Shown here in pieces: positions 1 to 5,770 of a stretch of 7,483 bases of DNA. Each line of letters begins with the position of its first letter. Positions within the stretch are counted from its first letter, which is position 1. The translations under genes were made by a program, and so were the position numbers. Source of the stretch: Methanomassiliicoccaceae archaeon UBA113 (lineage in GTDB: Archaea > Thermoplasmatota > Thermoplasmata > Methanomassiliicoccales > Methanomethylophilaceae); the NCBI GenBank assembly GCA_002506175.1, contig DAXB01000090.1, forward strand, positions 2,129 through 9,611, read 5' to 3'. A model generated the notes under the pieces. That model worked only from the letters and a program-made list of their open reading frames with translations. It was not told the DNA's origin and ran no database searches.

Positions 1-334
1 CCCACTGAAAATCAGAAAGAACCCAAAAAGACCGTTAGTCATCACGATTCTTGCAATTCTTGCAATCATATCGGGACTACTGTGTCTCGTAGCGGCAATC
101 GCTGCACCCATACTCATACTCGGAGCCATTCTTGAATTCATCATCGCATACGGATTCATCAAGGGCTGGAAGGTTATGTGGATCGTCGGAATCATCGTCA
201 ATGGAATCAGCTTGATTACCGACATCTGGGCAATCGTAACAGGCAACTGGGCATCCATCGTCGCGCTGATTGTCCATGCGATCATCATCCTCTACCTGTT
301 CAAACCCAACGTCAGAGCATTCTTCAAGATCTGA
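1..334 (+). CDS. Four-helix membrane protein, array copy A (5'-truncated)
   Basis: This reading frame is open from base 2 to the TGA at 332-334 and has no start codon in the window, so the beginning lies upstream. The visible 110 residues form four hydrophobic segments (about 11-33, 35-53, 59-80 and 83-100). A PKRP motif sits just before the first helix, GWK (55-57) follows helix 2, and the chain ends KPNVRAFFKI. The same landmarks occur in the next two genes, so this is a tandem paralogue. It almost lacks the loop between helices 1 and 2 that the others carry. Charge distribution (basic N-terminus, basic GWK turn, basic C-tail) suggests both ends face the cytoplasm. I do not recognise a characterised family and assign no function. 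A UUCG hairpin follows directly. Confidence 0.8.
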   Translation, partial: PLKIRKNPKRPLVITILAILAIISGLLCLVAAIAAPILILGAILEFIIAYGFIKGWKVMWIVGIIVNGISLITDIWAIVTGNWASIVALIVHAIIILYLFKPNVRAFFKI

Positions 335-341
335 GACAAAC

Positions 342-361
342 TGGTGTCCTTCGGGACACCA
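342..361 (+). terminator. UUCG-loop hairpin with T-rich tail after copy A
   Basis: Bases 342-349 and 354-361 form a perfect 8-bp stem closed by a C(TTCG)G tetraloop, which is exceptionally stable in RNA. A T-rich stretch follows (365-373). It starts 7 nt after the copy A stop. Position and form fit a transcription terminator or a 3'-end-stabilising hairpin. The stem covaries with the matching hairpin after copy B. Confidence 0.75.
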
Positions 362-421
362 ACATTTTCTTATTCATAATACTGGCAAAAAGACCATTTT
401 TGAGCACTCACATACGAATGG

Positions 422-428
422 TTAAAGA
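422..428 (+). promoter_or_regulatory. Weak TATA-like element for copy B
   Basis: TTAAAGA is centred about 26 nt before the ATG at 451. That is the same distance as the clearer TATA boxes before the 5S gene and the other genes here. The match to a TATA box is poor, so the call rests mainly on spacing. It would give a leaderless mRNA. Confidence 0.4.
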
Positions 429-450
429 TGTGCTGTTCTATCGACAGTTT

Positions 451-864
451 ATGTCAGATGATATCTCATCGCCAAAAAGACCGTTACTCATAACGATCTT
501 CGCAATCCTCGAGCTTCTCGGGGCAATTGCATGCATTGCTTTTGGAATATTGGCCTTGGTCGGTGGCACTGCCGTCTCTATGTCCGGTACAGAAGACGCC
601 GCACTGTTGGCTGCTGCGAGCACAGTCGGCGCAGCAATATTGCTTATCATTGGAATCATTTTGCTGATCCTCTCGATCGGAATGTTCAAAGGATGGAGAG
701 TAGTCTGGTACCTCGAAGTCATCTTCGGAATACTCGGAATACTGCTCTATGCTGCAAGCCTCATCCTTGCATTCACCTTTGGATCGCTCATCCTCCTGAT
801 CATCATAGTAGCTCTCGTATACTACATGTTCAGACCAAACGTCAAAGCATTCTTCAAGATCTGA
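451..864 (+). CDS. Four-helix membrane protein, array copy B
   Basis: This encodes 137 residues of unknown function. The frame is open further upstream (ATG at 178), but that part overlaps copy A out of frame. The ATG at 451 gives MSDDISSPKRP, which matches the start of copy C almost base for base, so 451 is chosen. Predicted helices are about 12-38, 58-79, 84-106 and 108-127. A polar loop (about 39-57) containing SMSGTEDA separates helices 1 and 2; GWR lies at 81-83 and RPNVKAFFKI closes the chain. There is no signal peptide, catalytic motif or cysteine cluster. Basic residues at the N-terminus, after helix 2 and at the C-terminus predict both ends in the cytoplasm and the variable loop outside. 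The gene sits between two hairpin terminators and is probably transcribed alone. Confidence 0.85.
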   Translation: MSDDISSPKRPLLITIFAILELLGAIACIAFGILALVGGTAVSMSGTEDAALLAAASTVGAAILLIIGIILLILSIGMFKGWRVVWYLEVIFGILGILLYAASLILAFTFGSLILLIIIVALVYYMFRPNVKAFFKI

Positions 865-870
865 GACAAA

Positions 871-892
871 TAGATGCCCTTCGGGGCATCTA
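871..892 (+). terminator. UUCG-loop hairpin with T-run after copy B
   Basis: A perfect 9-bp stem (871-879 with 884-892) is capped by TTCG (880-883) and followed by T-runs at 898-900 and 903-908. It starts 7 nt after the copy B stop, the same placement as the hairpin after copy A. Three of the eight shared base pairs differ between the two hairpins and all three remain paired. Confidence 0.8.
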
Positions 893-966
893 AACCCTTT
901 CCTTTTTTGATCGTCTGGCGAAAAAAGACCACGATTAGTCCAACACCTAGCTTTACAAGAGTGTCT

Positions 967-974
967 TTTATAAA
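967..974 (+). promoter_or_regulatory. TATA box for copy C
   Basis: TTTATAAA is centred about 27 nt before the ATG at 998. An archaeal start site about 25 nt downstream of the TATA box would fall at or just before that ATG. It would lie past the upstream in-frame ATG at 977, which argues against 977 as the start. Confidence 0.7.
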
Positions 975-997
975 CTATGGAAAAAGATAACGGAAAC

Positions 998-1453
998 ATG
1001 TCAGATGATATCTCATCACCGAAAAGACCGTTACTCGTAACGATCATAGGAGGTCTCGGCGGATTCCTTGCAACGATTATGTTCATCTTGGGAATAATCA
1101 CACTTGTTGCAACGATGACCAACCTCATCTCGCCTGCGGATCTTCAAGCTTGGATGGAAGAAATAGCAAAGCAATTCCAGATTTCAATCAGCGATGCGCT
1201 TAACATGACCAAAGCCGAGGGAATAATATTCACAGTATTCGGACTGCTCGGAATGATCGTCAACGCCGGACTTATGAAAGGCTGGAGGATCATGTGGTAC
1301 CTTGGAGTCATATTCAACGTTATCGGATTGATCGGCACTGCCGCAATGCTTGTGATGGCATTCACGATAGCAGACGTCATCGCACTGATCATCTTCGTGG
1401 TAATCGTCTACTACCTGTTCAGACCGAACGTCAAGGCTTTCTTCAAAATCTGA
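998..1453 (+). CDS. Four-helix membrane protein, array copy C
   Basis: This encodes 151 residues of unknown function. An in-frame ATG at 977 would add seven residues. The ATG at 998 is preferred because it reproduces the MSDDISSPKRP start of copy B and lies at leaderless distance from the TATA box. Helices are about 12-40, 75-93, 98-121 and 124-141. Between helices 1 and 2 is a 34-residue polar insert (41-74, including LQAWMEEIAKQFQ) that looks amphipathic and is the longest such loop in the array. GWR is at 95-97 and the RPNVKAFFKI tail at 142-151 is identical to copy B. The 5' end is almost identical in DNA to copy B while the middle is strongly diverged. Predicted topology puts both termini in the cytoplasm and the insert outside. 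Confidence 0.87.
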   Translation: MSDDISSPKRPLLVTIIGGLGGFLATIMFILGIITLVATMTNLISPADLQAWMEEIAKQFQISISDALNMTKAEGIIFTVFGLLGMIVNAGLMKGWRIMWYLGVIFNVIGLIGTAAMLVMAFTIADVIALIIFVVIVYYLFRPNVKAFFKI

Positions 1454-1466
1454 TACTCAATAATAA

Positions 1467-1486
1467 GGGCGTCCAAAAGGACGCCC
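1467..1486 (+). terminator. Hairpin terminator after copy C
   Basis: An 8-bp GC-rich perfect stem (1467-1474 with 1479-1486) has an AAAA loop and is followed by a pyrimidine/T-rich tail (1487-1500). It starts 13 nt after the copy C stop. Unlike the two upstream hairpins it lacks the UUCG loop. Confidence 0.78.
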
Positions 1487-1523
1487 ACTCTTTCTTCTTC
1501 GATGTAGAACGTGTCATCGGACG

Positions 1524-1531
1524 TTATATAA
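1524..1531 (+). promoter_or_regulatory. TATA box for copy D
   Basis: TTATATAA is centred about 26 nt before the ATG at 1554. This predicts a transcript beginning at or next to the start codon. The GGAGG at 1537-1541 would then lie upstream of the RNA and could not act as a ribosome binding site. Confidence 0.7.
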
Positions 1532-1553
1532 CGGATGGAGGATTACAACTGGT

Positions 1554-1997
1554 ATGAACTACGGAGAGATTGCAGGGAAATCTTCCATGCCGATCGGCGT
1601 CATGATCGTAGGAACCATATTCATGATAGTTGGAATAGTTGCAATCGTCTTCGGTACACTGATGCTCACAGGTACGATAGACCAGTTCCTGACAGAGATA
1701 ACTCAGAAATATCCGGAACTCAAACCCATCATGGATTATGGGGCTGTGATATTCGTCACAGGAGGCCTCGTCGATGTCATTGCCGGAGCCGGATTCTTCC
1801 TGAACTGGAAAGGTTCCTATTACACATCTGTCATCATGATCATCGCAAGCATGATTGCTTCCATAGCATTCCTCTTCCTCAACGAGTACACTGTCAGCGA
1901 CACCATGCTGATCTCCACATCAGCCGTTGCGGTCGTCCTGCTGATAATGCTTCTATGCATGTTCACATACAGCACAAGATCCTACTTCCTCGATTGA
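1554..1997 (+). CDS. Four-helix membrane protein, divergent array copy D
   Basis: This encodes 147 residues of unknown function. It has four hydrophobic segments (about 12-38, 62-83, 90-109 and 118-138). A polar loop after helix 1 (40-60, containing IDQFLTEITQKYPEL) resembles the loop of copy C in position and character. The layout matches copies A-C: NWK (84-86) sits where they have GW[RK], and the short C-tail TYSTRSYFLD occupies the place of FRPNVKAFFKI. It lacks the PKRP and RPNV motifs, so it is either an old, diverged paralogue or a convergent neighbour; I favour the former. Its stop lies only 24 nt before the 5S TATA box and I see no hairpin there, so its transcript may end in or read into the 5S promoter. 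Confidence 0.82.
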   Translation: MNYGEIAGKSSMPIGVMIVGTIFMIVGIVAIVFGTLMLTGTIDQFLTEITQKYPELKPIMDYGAVIFVTGGLVDVIAGAGFFLNWKGSYYTSVIMIIASMIASIAFLFLNEYTVSDTMLISTSAVAVVLLIMLLCMFTYSTRSYFLD

Positions 1998-2021
1998 TAA
2001 ACAGGAACATCATGGAAATCA

Positions 2022-2028
2022 TTATATA
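2022..2028 (+). promoter_or_regulatory. TATA box for 5S rRNA
   Basis: TTATATA is centred about 26 nt before the predicted 5S 5' end at 2051, the standard archaeal spacing. Just downstream, 2030-2040 is a perfect odd palindrome, ATAGC-A-GCTAT, between TATA box and start site. Confidence 0.75.
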
Positions 2029-2050
2029 CATAGCAGCTATGCCATGTCTT

Positions 2051-2174
2051 GGCATGACGGCCATAGCGGCGGAGTCACACCCGGTCCCATTCCGAACCCG
2101 GCAGTAAAGCCCGCCCGCGTACCTGTCTGTACTGTATTGCGCAAGTGTACGGGAACTCAGGCACGCTGTCAGCC
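2051..2174 (+). rRNA. rrf: 5S ribosomal RNA
   Basis: The core region matches archaeal 5S rRNA: CATAGCGGCGG followed by CACCCGGTCCCATTCCGAAC and then CCCGGCAGTAAAGCCCGCC. Downstream are the expected GTACTG and GGGAAC elements. The 5' GGCATGACGGC and 3' GCTGTCAGCC pair as helix I with one bulged A, which sets the ends to within a few bases and gives about 124 nt. It has its own TATA box and no 16S, 23S or tRNA beside it in the window. Unlinked rRNA genes are known in Thermoplasma and its relatives. No coding frame across it is credible. Confidence 0.95.
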
Positions 2175-2190
2175 ACTTTTCTTATCTTCT
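2175..2190 (+). terminator. T-rich terminator of 5S rRNA
   Basis: Directly after the 3' arm of helix I comes a pyrimidine run with TTTT at 2177-2180 and further T clusters to about 2190. Oligo-T without a strong hairpin is the usual archaeal RNA polymerase stop signal. Confidence 0.6.
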
Positions 2191-2245
2191 CTGGTGGACG
2201 AGAGTCCGTTTGTTATCTTCATACGTCATTCAACGAACATCTATG

Positions 2246-2254
2246 TTATTATAA
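2246..2254 (+). promoter_or_regulatory. TATA box of the isoprenoid operon
   Basis: TTATTATAA is centred 26 nt before the ATG at 2276. The window offers no other clear promoter for the three isoprenoid genes. No Shine-Dalgarno sequence precedes the ATG, so the first cistron is probably leaderless. Confidence 0.7.
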
Positions 2255-2275
2255 GGCGTACCAATCACTAAAACA

Positions 2276-3046
2276 ATGATTCTTATCAAACTCGGCGGAA
2301 GCGTGATCACCGACAAGTCCGAATACAGGAAGTTCGACGAGGAACAGACCTCGAGACTCTGCAAGGAAATGGCATCATCTGGGAAGAATGTGATGGTCGT
2401 CCACGGGGCAGGCTCCTTCGGACATGTCATCGCGAAGAAGTACAGCCTCCAGAAAGGTTTAGAGGACTTCTCGCAGATTCCCGCCGTGGTTCAGGTACAG
2501 TACGATGTCAGAGAGCTCAGCCAATACGTTGTGAAGGAACTCATGAAGGCAGGACTGCCGGCGGTGTCGGTTCCCCCCGGATCGTGCTTCGTGATGGACA
2601 ATGGCAGGCTCATCGCTGACAATGATGAGACGATCAAGGCGCTGGCCCACATAGGCATCATGCCCGTGTTGTTCGGAGACGTGGTAGCAGACCGCTCCAA
2701 AGGATTCGGCATATGCTCCGGGGACCAGGCGATGGAAGTCCTGGCCAAGATATTCAAGCCGGATAAGATCGTGTTCATATCGGATGTCGACGGTCTTTTC
2801 ACAGCAGATCCCAAGTCCGATAAAGATGCTAAGCTCATCGAAGATGTCACAAATGAAAACCTCGGCAGCATCAGCTCTGAGCTTGCTGTCGCGGATGTGA
2901 CCGGCGGTATCCGCGGAAAGATCGAGGAGATGCTGAGCATGTGCAATTACACCGATGAATGCGTGCTTCTCAACGGGACCGTTCCCGGAAGGCTTCAGGC
3001 CTTCCTCAAAGGCGAACAGGTCACATGCACAAGAGTGAGGGCGTGA
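2276..3046 (+). CDS. ipk: Isopentenyl phosphate kinase
   Basis: This cytoplasmic kinase of the amino-acid-kinase fold phosphorylates isopentenyl phosphate with ATP to give IPP, the last kinase step of archaeal mevalonate pathways. The 256 residues are full family length. Visible motifs are KLGGSVITDK at 5-14 (phosphate-contacting Lys5 and Lys14), HGAGSFGH at 43-50, GDVV at 134-137, SGDQ at 148-151, SDVDGLFTADPK at 169-180 and DVTGGIRGKIEEM at 207-219. His50 corresponds to the histidine that in this family contacts the substrate phosphate and separates isopentenyl phosphate kinase from other amino-acid kinases. It is first in an operon with the isomerase (4-nt gap) and the prenyl synthase, which supports the assignment. 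The ATG start is fixed by the N-terminal beta strand and the TATA spacing. Confidence 0.95.
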   Translation: MILIKLGGSVITDKSEYRKFDEEQTSRLCKEMASSGKNVMVVHGAGSFGHVIAKKYSLQKGLEDFSQIPAVVQVQYDVRELSQYVVKELMKAGLPAVSVPPGSCFVMDNGRLIADNDETIKALAHIGIMPVLFGDVVADRSKGFGICSGDQAMEVLAKIFKPDKIVFISDVDGLFTADPKSDKDAKLIEDVTNENLGSISSELAVADVTGGIRGKIEEMLSMCNYTDECVLLNGTVPGRLQAFLKGEQVTCTRVRA

Positions 3047-3050
3047 CAAT

Positions 3051-4103
3051 ATGGCAATACATGACAGAAAAGCTGACCATATCAAAATCTGCGCAGATGA
3101 ACAGGTATCTCCAGGATACCGCTACTGGGATGATGTGAAACTCATCCACAACGCACTGCCAGAGATCGATGTGGATGACATAGACATGTCCTGCAACCTC
3201 TTCGGGAAGAAACTGGAATTCCCGCTCGTGGTGACCGCCATAACCGGAGGTTTCCCCGGGGCTGAGAAGATCAATTCCAACATAGCCGAAGCCTGCGCCG
3301 AGATGGGCATCGGGATGGGCATCGGGAGCGAACGTGCCGGAGTAACCGGCACATGTCCAGACAGCTACTCGGTAGTGAAAGAATACGATGTCCCCCTCAT
3401 GATCGGGAACATCGGTGCCGTGCAGCTCATAGACCAGAAGGATGGCAAGACATTCGATGAAGATATGATCGATAAGGCCATGGAGCTCGTGAATGCCGAT
3501 ATCCTTGCTATCCACCTCAACCCGCTGCAGGAGATGGTACAGCCGGAAGGCGACAGAAGGTTCAGCGGATGCTACAATGCCATACGCGGCCTTGCAATGG
3601 AGGGACCAGTCATCATCAAGGAAACGGGCGCCGGGATCTCCAAGGAGGTCGTGAACAAGATCAAGGGCATCGGAGTGCAGGGAGTGGACATTGGCGGAAT
3701 GGGAGGCACGAGCTTCTCCGCTGTAGAGTTCTACCGCGCCATCGAAACCGATGACAAAATAAGGGAACGCATCGGCGAGAGGTTCTTCGACTGGGGGATA
3801 CCTGCCCCGGTGTCACTGAGCCAATGCGTCGGAAACGGATTGGATGTAATCGCCTCCGGAGGAATTGACGACGGAAGGCAGATCGCAGGAGCGATCGCCA
3901 TGGGAGCGTCCTGTGCTGGAACTGCGAACTCCGTGCTTAAGGAAGCCATGGAATCCGCGGATGCTGTCAAACAGAAACTTACAATCATGAAGGAGGAGCT
4001 GAGGACAGCGATGCTTCTCACAGGGTCCAAGGACCTCAAACAGCTGTCAAAAGCCAAGTATGTGATATTAGGCGAAACCAAACAATGGATGGATCAACTA
4101 TGA
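3051..4103 (+). CDS. fni: Type 2 isopentenyl-diphosphate delta-isomerase (FMN-dependent)
   Basis: This enzyme interconverts IPP and DMAPP using reduced FMN and Mg2+, supplying the allylic primer for chain elongation. The 350 residues are full length, a TIM barrel related to FMN-dependent oxidoreductases. Family motifs appear in order: RKADHI at 6-11, ITGG at 64-67, GSER at 92-95, IGNIGAVQ at 118-125, HLNPLQE at 155-161, QPEGDRRF at 164-171 (with the Glu that binds Mg2+ in the family), IIKETGAGIS at 188-197, DIGGMGGTSF at 213-222, FDWGIP at 246-251 and IASGGIDDG at 267-275. Translation probably reinitiates after the kinase stop 4 nt upstream; GTGA at 3042-3045 could serve as a weak ribosome binding site. 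Its stop overlaps the next start as ATGA. It is unrelated to the Nudix-type isomerase. Confidence 0.96.
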   Translation: MAIHDRKADHIKICADEQVSPGYRYWDDVKLIHNALPEIDVDDIDMSCNLFGKKLEFPLVVTAITGGFPGAEKINSNIAEACAEMGIGMGIGSERAGVTGTCPDSYSVVKEYDVPLMIGNIGAVQLIDQKDGKTFDEDMIDKAMELVNADILAIHLNPLQEMVQPEGDRRFSGCYNAIRGLAMEGPVIIKETGAGISKEVVNKIKGIGVQGVDIGGMGGTSFSAVEFYRAIETDDKIRERIGERFFDWGIPAPVSLSQCVGNGLDVIASGGIDDGRQIAGAIAMGASCAGTANSVLKEAMESADAVKQKLTIMKEELRTAMLLTGSKDLKQLSKAKYVILGETKQWMDQL

Positions 4104-5086
4104 TAGATGCCAAGGAATACCTCAGAAAGATGTCCGCCGAACTCGACGGACCTATCAGAAGCTACATCGGAGATGAGGAACCCAAGGTCCTCATGGATGC
4201 TTCCAAACAATACCCGTATGCCGGAGGAAAGAGGATGCGCCCCGCCATGGCGGTCGCATGCTGCAGAGCCGTCGGAGGGGATGTTGAGAAAGCGATCCCC
4301 CTTGCAGTAGCCATCGAATACATCCACAACTTCACACTGATCCACGACGACCTCATGGACGGGGATGAGAAACGCAGGGGAATGACCACGATCCATATAG
4401 GATACGGGATGCCCACCGCGGTGCTTGCTGGAGATGCCCTCTTCGCAAAGGCGTATCAGATCCTCGCGAACCTGGATGTCCCCGCAGACAGGATGAGGGA
4501 TGCGCTCAAATACATCAGCCAAGCCGTCTGGGACCTTGCACGCGGACAGCAGATGGACATCAACAACGAAGGCAACATCGTGTCCGAGGAAGTGTATCTC
4601 GAGACCATCAAGCTGAAGACCAGCGTCTTGTTCGCTGCCGCTGCGGCCGGAGGAGCCATCATCGGAGGCGCATCCGCTGAGGAGGTCAAGGCCATCAACG
4701 AGTACGCTATCGAGCTCGGACTGGGATTCCAGATGTACGATGATTACCTCGGTATCGCCGGCGATTCTTCCAAGACCGGAAAATCCGTCGGAAACGACAT
4801 ACGTAAAGGAAAATGCACATGCATGGTCACCCACGCCATCAGATCGATAAAGGACCAGAAGGCCTTGGATGAGTTCAAAGGAATCCTCGGGAAGATCGAT
4901 GCGACGGATGAGCAGTGTGTCCGTGCCAAACAAATCCTGGAAGAGGCTGGGTCGATTCAGTACAACCTCGATCTCGCTAAAAGGAAAGTAGAGAACGCGA
5001 TCGAGAAGATCTCGTTCCTGCCCGAGAGCGAAGACAAGGAATTCATGATCGCCTTGGCTAAATACGCCATAAACAGAGACGTCTGA
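4100..5086 (+). CDS. idsA: Short-chain trans-prenyl diphosphate synthase, probably GGPP synthase
   Basis: This all-helical prenyltransferase condenses IPP onto DMAPP and longer allylic primers, giving GGPP for archaeal ether lipids. An ATG at 4085 would give 333 residues. The ATG at 4100 (328 residues) is preferred because it forms an ATGA overlap with the fni stop and gives a family-like start, MIDAKEYL. Numbered from 4100: GGKRMRP at 42-48, first aspartate-rich motif DDLMD at 83-87, GDALFAKAY at 111-119, KTS at 173-175, second motif DDYLG at 214-218, then GKSVGNDIRKGKCT at 227-240. The fifth residue before the first motif is Phe78; an aromatic residue there fits a C20 product in archaeal enzymes, though product length cannot be proved from sequence. 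Glycine ending the second motif also occurs in other archaeal synthases. The stop abuts the radB stop. Confidence 0.93.
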   Translation: MIDAKEYLRKMSAELDGPIRSYIGDEEPKVLMDASKQYPYAGGKRMRPAMAVACCRAVGGDVEKAIPLAVAIEYIHNFTLIHDDLMDGDEKRRGMTTIHIGYGMPTAVLAGDALFAKAYQILANLDVPADRMRDALKYISQAVWDLARGQQMDINNEGNIVSEEVYLETIKLKTSVLFAAAAAGGAIIGGASAEEVKAINEYAIELGLGFQMYDDYLGIAGDSSKTGKSVGNDIRKGKCTCMVTHAIRSIKDQKALDEFKGILGKIDATDEQCVRAKQILEEAGSIQYNLDLAKRKVENAIEKISFLPESEDKEFMIALAKYAINRDV

Positions 5087-5746
5087 TCACGGATCGGCTA
5101 TCCCGGTCTCCGTGATACGGTACTGCGCAGCCCTCCCTTCGGGGAGGCTCCTGTGCTTCATTATTACAGCGGCACGCCTGCCATCCATCCTCTTATCAAG
5201 ACGGATTATTGTCTTCGCATTGTGATGCAGAGCGTGGCCTCCGAGGAACTCGACTCCGCCGGTATTTATGTTGGAGTAGACCTGGGATGTTATCAGCACT
5301 GCGATTTCGTACTCCCTGGCCATGTTCAGGAGCACTTCCGTCTGCCTTATGAAGTCATTCCTCGCATAACTGTCCTCGTAATTGAGGCGGTAATACATAG
5401 TCAGGGAATCTATGATCACCAGAGAGACCGTTCCGGCCGAAGCCAACTTCTCGACCTTGTCGATACGGTCCGACTGCTCCTGGAAACTGTGTACCTCGAA
5501 TACCAAGAGATTCTTTATTGCATCCTCGTTGCCGACGAAAACCTGCGCCAAACGTTCGGACGATAGCCCCTCGGCATCGATATAGGCTACCTTCTCCCCG
5601 TTCACGGCGACATTGCGGGCTAGCTGAAGACATATATTCGTCTTGCCGGCACCGGCCTCTCCGTAAATCAGCGTGACGCTCCCCTTCTCGATCCCCCCTC
5701 CGAGGAGACCATCGAACTGGGAGCACCCCAATGGCACTCTCTCCAC
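5087..5746 (-). CDS. radB: RadB, RecA/RadA-family recombinase paralogue
   Basis: This is a euryarchaeal RadA paralogue thought to assist homologous recombination. It consists of the RecA-type ATPase core without the N-terminal helix-hairpin-helix domain of RadA. The 219 residues match the short family length. Walker A is GEAGAGKT (29-36), Walker B is LVIID (109-113), and a TSQVYSNI segment (153-160) holds the polar sensor Gln155. GGHALHHNAKTIIRL (169-183) matches the region after loop L2. The start is GTG at 5746: an in-frame stop lies a few codons upstream with no ATG between. A TATA-like box centred 28 nt upstream fits a leaderless transcript. The gene is convergent with the prenyl synthase, with no bases between the two stop codons. 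Confidence 0.93.
   Translation of the reverse strand: MERVPLGCSQFDGLLGGGIEKGSVTLIYGEAGAGKTNICLQLARNVAVNGEKVAYIDAEGLSSERLAQVFVGNEDAIKNLLVFEVHSFQEQSDRIDKVEKLASAGTVSLVIIDSLTMYYRLNYEDSYARNDFIRQTEVLLNMAREYEIAVLITSQVYSNINTGGVEFLGGHALHHNAKTIIRLDKRMDGRRAAVIMKHRSLPEGRAAQYRITETGIADP
5129..5149 (+). terminator. Possible UUCG hairpin terminator of the isoprenoid operon, inside radB
   Basis: About 43 nt past the prenyl synthase stop, CCTCCC (5132-5137) and GGGAGG (5142-5147) pair around a TTCG loop. One bulged C lets the stem extend to 5129-5149. The loop-and-stem style is the same as after copies A and B. It lies within the radB coding region read in antisense, and only a modest T-rich stretch follows (5157-5163). 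It may end the operon transcript, or it may reflect codon choice in radB. Confidence 0.4.
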
Positions 5747-5770
5747 GACACAGTGATGATTGAGTCAGGA

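Noticed and set aside
178..450. Upstream in-frame extension of copy B to an ATG at 178
   Set aside because: It would overlap copy A and the hairpin at 342-361, and it is rich in H, R and Q unlike the rest. The ATG at 451 matches the start of copy C.
484..1128. 214-codon frame on the - strand across copies B and C
   Set aside because: It runs antisense to two conserved membrane genes and across a terminator. Its C/D/S-rich composition is typical of an antisense shadow.
1535..2107. 190-codon + strand frame overlapping copy D and the 5S gene
   Set aside because: It is out of frame with copy D, rich in H and R, and runs into 5S rRNA.
2190..2205. Short GGAC-GAGA-GTCC hairpin after the 5S gene
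   Set aside because: Only 4-5 bp and away from the T-run that already explains 5S termination; likely chance.
4094..4933. 279-codon - strand frame opposite the prenyl synthase
   Set aside because: The sense frame has all family motifs; the antisense frame is a by-product of codon bias and shows no recognisable motif.
5002..5014. CGAGA-AGA-TCTCG hairpin near the end of the prenyl synthase as a radB terminator
   Set aside because: The stem is 5 bp with a tight 3-nt loop, and I saw no convincing T-run beyond it on the - strand.
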